A stretch of DNA of 11,269 bases, taken from an uncultured Saprospiraceae bacterium. Lineage in GTDB: Bacteria; Bacteroidota; Bacteroidia; Chitinophagales; Saprospiraceae. Location of the stretch: the NCBI GenBank assembly GCA_937942465.1, contig CALDEO010000055.1:1-11269 (forward strand), written 5' to 3'. The position numbers were made by a program, and so were the translations under genes. The notes under the pieces were generated by a model, which saw only the letters and a program-made list of their open reading frames with translations, ran no database searches and had not been told where the DNA came from. Positions 8,101-11,269 of the stretch are shown one piece after another. Numbering within the stretch: position 1 is the first letter of the stretch; every line of letters begins with the position of its first letter.

Positions 8101-10295
8101 CTTGTACTCAGGTGATAACAGTAGAAGATAGTGACCCATTTGATGCAAGTAACATTACTTGGCCAGCGAACTATGATGCTAATAGCAACGGTGCTGCATG
8201 TAGCCCTAACCTTGATCCTTCAACATTATCAGCTCCATATAATGGACCTGTACTTGATGATGATTTCTGTAGTCTTACTGCTTCTACATACGAAGATCAA
8301 GTATTCTACTTTGTAGAAGGAGCTTGTGTTAAAATAATCAGAACATGGACTGTTATTGACTGGTGTACATATGATGCTGCATTAGGTACAGGTCTATATA
8401 CAAACATTCAAGTATTAAAAGTTGAAAACTTAGAAGCACCTACTTTCGAAAATGTATGTGCTGCTGATGTACAATGTATTTATGGTGATAATTGTACAGG
8501 TGATGTGACATTCACACAAGCTGTAAGCGATGACTGTACTCCGTCAGATGAGATTACTGTTAATTATGCAATCACAGGTAATGGAGTATCAGTAGCTGGC
8601 TCAGGTCTTACTGTAACAACTACATTAGCACCAGGTACTTACAACATCCAATGGGAAGCAGAAGATCACTGTGGTAATATCGGTGTATGTGAATTTGATT
8701 TCATAGTTAGAGATTGTAAAGCTCCGACACCATACTGTCATACTGCTGTAGCTTCAGTAGTAATGAATAATAGTGGAAGTCTATCTATATGGGCTAACGA
8801 CTTTGACCTAGGATCATATGATAATTGTACAGATCAGGAAGATTTAGTTCTTTCATTCTCATCGGATACATCAGTGCAGAGCCTTACATTTGATTGTTCT
8901 GACATTCCAGATGGAGAGTCTAACTTTATCAGTGTAGAGATGTGGGTTACTGACTTAGCTGGTAATCAAGACTTCTGTCAAGTATTCCTAGACTTACAAG
9001 ACAACAATGCTGACGCATGTAATGATTTAGCTCCAGGGTTCGCCTATATTAGAGGTAATATCATGACTGAAACTGATAAAATGGTATCTAATGTTGAAGT
9101 AGGTATCTCTAGCAATCAAGGTAACTTACCTACAACTGCTATGAATACTTCAGTAGATGGTGGTTATTCATTTACGAGCTTACCACACTTTGGTAACTAC
9201 TATGTGAGCTCTCATAAGAATGATGACGCAATGAATGGTGTATCTACATTAGATTTAGCTTTAATACAAAAGCATATCTTAGGTATCACAACATTTGACA
9301 GTCCTTATAAGACTATAGCTGCAGATATTAATAACTCTCAGAATGTATCATCAACAGATTTAGTAATACTAAGAAAGTTAATCTTAGGTATCATTACTGA
9401 ATTCCCTAACAATCAAGAATCTTGGAGATTCGTTGATAGAGATGATTCATTTAGTGATGTTGGTGATCCATTCCCATTCGATGAGATACTTGATTTTATT
9501 TCTCTTAATCAGAGTCAGACAGCTAAGGATTTTATCGCGGTGAAAGTAGGAGATGTTAACTTGAACTCTAACCCTAATAACTTTGATGATGAGGGTGTAG
9601 TATCAAGTAGAAATGTAACTACAACGATCGTAATGAATGAAAATGAATTCACTACAGGAGAAATGGTAACAGTACCAGTATATGCTGATCAATTCAATGA
9701 AATGATCGGATTCCAGATGAGTATTGACTTTGATGCAACTGCTATGAGTTTTGACTCTTGGGAGGCTGGATACTTAAGTATGTCTGACGACAACTTTGGT
9801 TTTGTAAATATCGAAGACGGTATATTAACAACAAGTTGGACTACGATGGAAGAGTTGACACTTGATAACAATACACCGTTATTTACGTTGAAATTCAGAG
9901 CGATTGCTGATAATAAAGTATCTCAGGTAATAGATGTAAATTCTATCATAACTGCAGCAGAGGCTTACAATGTAAGTTTAGAAACTTCGGATTTAGAATT
10001 GACGTTCAGAAATGGAGATACAATGTTGTCACAAGGATTTAAGGTTTACCAAAACCAACCAAATCCATTTAACGCAGCAACAACTATCGGATTCTATACT
10101 CCGACTGCTACAACAGCTAGTCTAGTAGTATATGATATGACTGGAAGAATTATCCACCAAGAAAATACGAGTTTCTCTAAAGGGGAGCATGCATTTATCT
10201 TGCAAGATGATCAAATAACTACAGCAGGTATGTTATACTATAGCATCGAAGCTAATGGTGAGAAAGTAACTAAGAAAATGATTTCAATCAAATAA
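5109..10295 (+). CDS. Giant secreted HYR-repeat protein with P-domain-like, dockerin, cohesin-like and T9SS type A sorting domains
   Basis: The 1728-residue product has a signal peptide ending FQSQAQ-C at about residue 41. Domains in order: a HYR-like domain split by an inserted beta-sandwich (about 42-273); an Ig-like region (274-395); a proprotein-convertase P-domain-like jelly roll (398-556); cysteine-rich HYR/Ig-like modules (558-635, 727-830, 831-925, 926-1010, 1109-1202, 1203-1300); two 'PxNYD...RxWxVxDWC' modules (640-725, 1018-1108); a carboxypeptidase-regulatory-like sandwich (1312-1370); a dockerin-type module with two calcium-loop-like segments and KHILG/RKLILG helices (1371-1432); a cohesin-like domain (1502-1636); and a T9SS type A sorting domain (1644-1728) starting FKVYQNQPNPF and ending KKMISIK. 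It is predicted to be exported by Sec, then T9SS, and displayed or released as an adhesin or matrix protein. Met13 (5145, after AAAAAGAAAAG) or Met6 (5124) could be the true start. A weak promoter candidate is TTG at 5023-5025, 19 bases, then TAAGATAG. Confidence 0.9.
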   Translation: MISQYMNTKKEKMRNFLQNFGRLVVPTALLLVMTVFQSQAQCTITCPADVNRTVAFGTCDVAVSYATPTLSGVCTEFITGFTGELANSNWAFNTSGDGTITSASTTGITLTGNNNGVAGSSQYCITLDFHDHLGSNGEELSTSTGNLTFDWNYVSSNANAGNDPFFVSVNGTDFQVTTGAPGSGLGATTQNGIVPPLSVNDGDVLCFDQRSYSGSTGSATTTITDLNLVFFYTPTLISGPASGSDFGIGTTTVTYQTYNPNSLSNSTCTLDVIVTESGTPTGTLSCNDLVQVSLDGACEFTVTPDQILEGSSYGCLDKYSVSIYNETTGAQYGDTVSSANIGETLTVEITAPNNNKCWGSIVVEDKNPTPLTCNDAWTRCDQEITPGATTPTSYTISNAPALTVNEGSLPADQVTTFNIMDSALKGFSISDLNITLDITHPNVSELSATLQYTPVTTPASPSLAPVSLFNLNSSSCSNGNILLTLDDQSAFSYASLLTSCSTSPAISGTYMAENALSAFDGLEGSGMFTLRIFDNVNNASSGVLNSVTLNLTQDTNIITFPGADGATYTLTEPATYTAIGADACGTATLTYNDVVATPDCMEPYHEIITRTWFAVDAQGNESGCVQTIYVFRNDISDLVFPPNYDSSNGGQPSLSCSVYGDVVPTSAVTGVPSGSFCDNVQIFDPEDTRIDICERSYKIVRHWKVVDWCSGAIIEHDQIIKVEDEVGPQLTCPVDITISASAYDCSGAMNIDKPTVSNECSTTLTYRLFYTVAGANGSIPANANYTEVIVSNGLYSINTLPFGLTQIKWDVEDNCGNSTTCTSLITVIDNVPPIAVCDEFTVVSLGSTGEAIALAATFDDGSNDNCGIDRFEVRRVTAGCGFNTSYGPDVRFCCDEIGQTIQVEMIVYDTAGNTNTCTVDVTIQDKLPPYITQCPADITLDCQTMDITNLAVTGEPVAVDNCGIVDVQYSDSGSLDQCGEGTFTRVWKVTDSVGLQASCTQVITVEDSDPFDASNITWPANYDANSNGAACSPNLDPSTLSAPYNGPVLDDDFCSLTASTYEDQVFYFVEGACVKIIRTWTVIDWCTYDAALGTGLYTNIQVLKVENLEAPTFENVCAADVQCIYGDNCTGDVTFTQAVSDDCTPSDEITVNYAITGNGVSVAGSGLTVTTTLAPGTYNIQWEAEDHCGNIGVCEFDFIVRDCKAPTPYCHTAVASVVMNNSGSLSIWANDFDLGSYDNCTDQEDLVLSFSSDTSVQSLTFDCSDIPDGESNFISVEMWVTDLAGNQDFCQVFLDLQDNNADACNDLAPGFAYIRGNIMTETDKMVSNVEVGISSNQGNLPTTAMNTSVDGGYSFTSLPHFGNYYVSSHKNDDAMNGVSTLDLALIQKHILGITTFDSPYKTIAADINNSQNVSSTDLVILRKLILGIITEFPNNQESWRFVDRDDSFSDVGDPFPFDEILDFISLNQSQTAKDFIAVKVGDVNLNSNPNNFDDEGVVSSRNVTTTIVMNENEFTTGEMVTVPVYADQFNEMIGFQMSIDFDATAMSFDSWEAGYLSMSDDNFGFVNIEDGILTTSWTTMEELTLDNNTPLFTLKFRAIADNKVSQVIDVNSIITAAEAYNVSLETSDLELTFRNGDTMLSQGFKVYQNQPNPFNAATTIGFYTPTATTASLVVYDMTGRIIHQENTSFSKGEHAFILQDDQITTAGMLYYSIEANGEKVTKKMISIK

Positions 10296-10301
10296 TTAGT
10301 A

Positions 10302-10341
10302 TTTGTTAGACATTAACAAAATGCTGATCTCATAAAGCATT
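10302..10341 (+). other. Two inverted repeats in the 3' untranslated region ahead of the terminator
   Basis: TTTGTTA-gacat-TAACAAA (10302-10320) has perfect 7-bp arms. AATGCT with AGCATT (10320-10325 and 10336-10341) has perfect 6-bp arms around 10 bases. Both lie between the giant gene's stop codon and the intrinsic terminator, giving a short transcript tail able to form three successive hairpins. They may stabilise the 3' end of a long mRNA; this is inference. Confidence 0.4.
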
Positions 10342-10344
10342 AAA

Positions 10345-10374
10345 AGAGCTCAACGAAAGTTGGGCTCTTTTTTT
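10345..10374 (+). terminator. Intrinsic terminator of the giant surface-protein gene
   Basis: AGAGCTCAAC and GTTGGGCTCT form a 10-bp stem with one G-U pair, closed by a GAAA loop (GNRA type) and followed by a run of seven T (10368-10374). It begins about 50 bases after the stop codon. This is a textbook Rho-independent terminator and separates the giant gene from the RraB-like gene. Confidence 0.92.
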
Positions 10375-10376
10375 GT

Positions 10377-10384
10377 TAAGTTTG
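10377..10384 (+). promoter_or_regulatory. Bacteroidota -7 promoter box for the RraB-like gene
   Basis: TAAGTTTG is an exact match to the Bacteroidota -7 consensus TAnnTTTG, two bases beyond the T-run of the preceding terminator and 19 bases before the ATG at 10404. It would give a very short leader of about 13 bases. No TTG lies at the normal -33 distance; the nearest (10360-10362, in the terminator stem) is too close. The position directly behind a strong terminator favours a real promoter. Confidence 0.45.
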
Positions 10385-10403
10385 CAGTAGAACGATATAT
10401 ACT

Positions 10404-10751
10404 ATGGTTACAAAAGAGGATGTAGAGAGTTTCTTTGCGGAGAATAAAGCAAAAGGAGATTGTGATTTCGACAAAGAGCAAGTCTGGGGTTATTACTTCT
10501 TAGATGTAGGTAAGGCAAGGTTGATCAAGTTGAGCAATCACTTCAAGTCAATAGGCTATAGAATAGTTGATATATATAGAGCAGAGATGGAAGTAGATTT
10601 CCTTCCTGACGAATTTTATCTATTAATAGAAAAGCAAGAACGTCATGATGTCGAAAGCCTACACAATAGGAATGTAGCGTTCTATGAACTAGTAAAGCAG
10701 AAGGGGATACTTGATTACGACGGGTTTGATTATAAAATTGTAAATAAGTAG
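10404..10751 (+). CDS. RraB-like protein (ribonuclease E inhibitor RraB domain family)
   Basis: The 115-residue acidic, soluble product has no signal peptide. Its layout follows the RraB domain: an early segment with W28 and YYFLDV, a helix LIKLSNHFKSIGYRIVDIY (the 'l..l...l...Gy.v' part), a middle strand FYLLIEKQERHDVESLHNRN, and a C-terminal KGILDYDGFDYKIV that corresponds to the family's 'YDGwd' ending. In Escherichia coli, RraB binds RNase E and lowers RNA decay; whether distant Bacteroidota members do the same is unknown, so only the domain is claimed. No acidic tail like that of the enterobacterial protein is present. There is no recognisable Shine-Dalgarno site, as is usual in this phylum. 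It stands alone between a terminator and the downstream repeat array, and no terminator is visible after it. Confidence 0.72.
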   Translation: MVTKEDVESFFAENKAKGDCDFDKEQVWGYYFLDVGKARLIKLSNHFKSIGYRIVDIYRAEMEVDFLPDEFYLLIEKQERHDVESLHNRNVAFYELVKQKGILDYDGFDYKIVNK

Positions 10752-10781
10752 AGTCGTTGGGGTTTTAACACTTCTGTTTTT

Positions 10782-10837
10782 GGATGCTGATTATAGTTTA
10801 CATCCGCGATGCTTTACAATCATGTAGCTAAGTGTTG
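10782..10837. repeat. Decayed partial copy of the 126-bp repeat
   Basis: GGATGC-TGATTATA at 10782 matches the start of the repeat core (GGATGCAACGATTAT). The stretch from GATGC at 10808 to about 10837 aligns with the second half of unit 1 (10937-10966) at 23 of 30 positions by my hand alignment, sharing TAGCT-AG-T-TTG. The two segments are closer together than in intact units, so about 30 bases including the conserved hairpin appear to be lost. It reads as an older, eroded first copy. Confidence 0.5.
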
Positions 10838-10858
10838 AAATTGTTCGTTTGTATATCA

Positions 10859-10984
10859 ATCATATAGTACAATAGTAGGATGCAACGACTATCCTATATG
10901 TGTACAAAGAAACAGATCGTCTTAGCTTACAGCTAAGATGCAACACGATCATCTAGCTGAGTATTGCTACATATACAGCTAGCG
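10859..10984. repeat. 126-bp repeat, unit 1
   Basis: Unit boundaries are arbitrary and were set at ATCATATA, where similarity between copies begins. This copy has a perfect TAGGAT/ATCCTA stem (10876-10881 with 10891-10896) and the hairpin CGTCTTAGCT-TAC-AGCTAAGATG (10918-10940). Confidence 0.9.
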
Positions 10985-11110
10985 ATCATATATAATCGTA
11001 GCAGGATGCAACGATTATCCTACATGTGTACAAAGAAACAGATCGTCTTAGCTTGCAGCTAAGATGCAATACGATCATCTAGCTGAGTATTACAACATAT
11101 ACAGTTAGCG
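10985..11110. repeat. 126-bp repeat, unit 2
   Basis: The hairpin is at 11044-11066 with loop TGC. The first half can form two interleaved stems, ATCGT/ACGAT (10995-10999 with 11011-11015) and AGGAT/ATCCT (11003-11007 with 11017-11021). Confidence 0.9.
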
Positions 11111-11207
11111 ATCATATTAAATCGTAGCAGGATGCTACGACTATACTATATGTGTACAAAGAAACGGATCATCTTAGCTTGTAGCTAAGATGCGATACGA
11201 TCATCTA
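11111..11207. repeat. 126-bp repeat, unit 3, truncated at about 97 bp
   Basis: The hairpin is at 11170-11192 with loop TGT and a fully Watson-Crick 10-bp stem. The AGGAT/ATCCT stem is broken (ATACT), but TCGTAGC/GCTACGA (11122-11128 with 11134-11140) is perfect. Similarity stops after ATCATCTA. Confidence 0.85.
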
Positions 11208-11240
11208 AGCCAAAGACAACATTTACCCTTACTATAACAC

Positions 11241-11258
11241 AAAAAAAGGACGTTTCCT
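11241..11258 (-). terminator. Possible weak terminator for a leftward gene beyond the right edge
   Basis: Read on the minus strand, AGGA-AACG-TCCT is followed by a run of seven T. The stem is only 4 bp, which is short for an intrinsic terminator. The same bases could instead be the end of a reading frame entering from the right, so the call is tentative. Confidence 0.25.
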
Positions 11259-11269
11259 AAGTAGAAAAC

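Larger units (their letters stand above)
10859..11207. repeat. Array of 126-bp direct tandem repeats with conserved hairpins (two full units and one truncated)
   Basis: GGATGC occurs at 10878, 11004 and 11130 and CTTAGCTT at 10921, 11047 and 11173, so the period is exactly 126 bp with no insertion or deletion. By hand alignment, units 1 and 2 differ at 13 of 126 positions, and units 2 and 3 at about 10 of 97 before unit 3 diverges near 11207. Each unit contains a hairpin with a 10-bp stem and 3-nt loop, an outer GATCGT/ACGATC pair (reduced in unit 3), a block GTGTACAAAGAAAC identical in all three, and many ACGAT/ATCGT words. No protein gene of normal length fits. It is not CRISPR, because nothing variable lies between short repeats. 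The function is unknown: a tandem structured RNA, a protein-binding array, or a plain minisatellite are all possible. Confidence 0.93.

Noticed and set aside
8131..8316. Plus-strand 61-codon frame in another phase of the giant gene
   Set aside because: It is an out-of-frame shadow; the main frame there encodes the conserved NYD...DWC module.
5054..10401. Shared word ACGATATATA upstream of both rightward genes (5054-5063 and 10392-10401)
   Set aside because: A 10-base AT-rich match in AT-rich leaders is readily a coincidence, and its distance to the start codons differs.
10859..11207. CRISPR array or integron attC cluster
   Set aside because: The whole 126-bp unit is repeated, with no short repeat plus variable spacer pattern, and I find no paired attC core sites (GTTRRRY with RYYYAAC) in the right arrangement.
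11208..11269. 3' end of a leftward gene entering from the right edge (a frame ending RKRPFFVL-stop, or a longer open frame)
   Set aside because: Only about 10-20 codons are visible and the same bases could form a weak terminator; there is no way to choose from this window.

Overview
The window looks like a piece of an AT-rich Bacteroidota chromosome, most likely from the class Saprospiria (family Saprospiraceae). The evidence is a 1728-residue cysteine-rich secreted protein with HYR-like Ig repeats, a dockerin-type module, a cohesin-like domain and a C-terminal type IX secretion (T9SS) sorting domain, an arrangement I associate with that family. Other support is a DUF4289-type putative porin, a DUF3667-type zinc-ribbon membrane protein, a DUF6438 lipoprotein, signal peptides ending in 'AQ', weak Shine-Dalgarno sites, and two exact matches to the Bacteroidota -7 box TAnnTTTG.

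Layout. Positions 1-4912 hold four leftward genes. In transcription order they are a DUF3667-like membrane protein (4912-3866), a DUF6438 lipoprotein (3778-3005), a serine beta-lactamase-like hydrolase (3012-1927, overlapping the lipoprotein gene by 8 bases), and a putative porin (1742 to beyond the left edge). The lipoprotein-hydrolase pair is almost certainly one translationally coupled transcript with its own promoter. The porin follows after a 184-base gap that contains an 18-bp palindrome. All four products are predicted to be envelope or exported proteins.

A divergent AT-rich intergenic region (4913-5108) separates these from the rightward giant surface-protein gene (5109-10295), which ends at a strong intrinsic terminator (10345-10374). 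A small RraB-like gene follows (10404-10751). A -7 box sits immediately behind the terminator, so this gene is probably an independent unit.

The last 518 bases carry no convincing protein gene but are not featureless. They hold a 126-bp direct tandem repeat in exact register (three copies, the third truncated, plus a decayed partial copy upstream). Each unit carries a 10-bp hairpin whose stem is preserved in every copy, while most changes near it fall in the 3-nt loop. I see no known element matching this array. It is the most unexplained part of the window and the best candidate for something undescribed.
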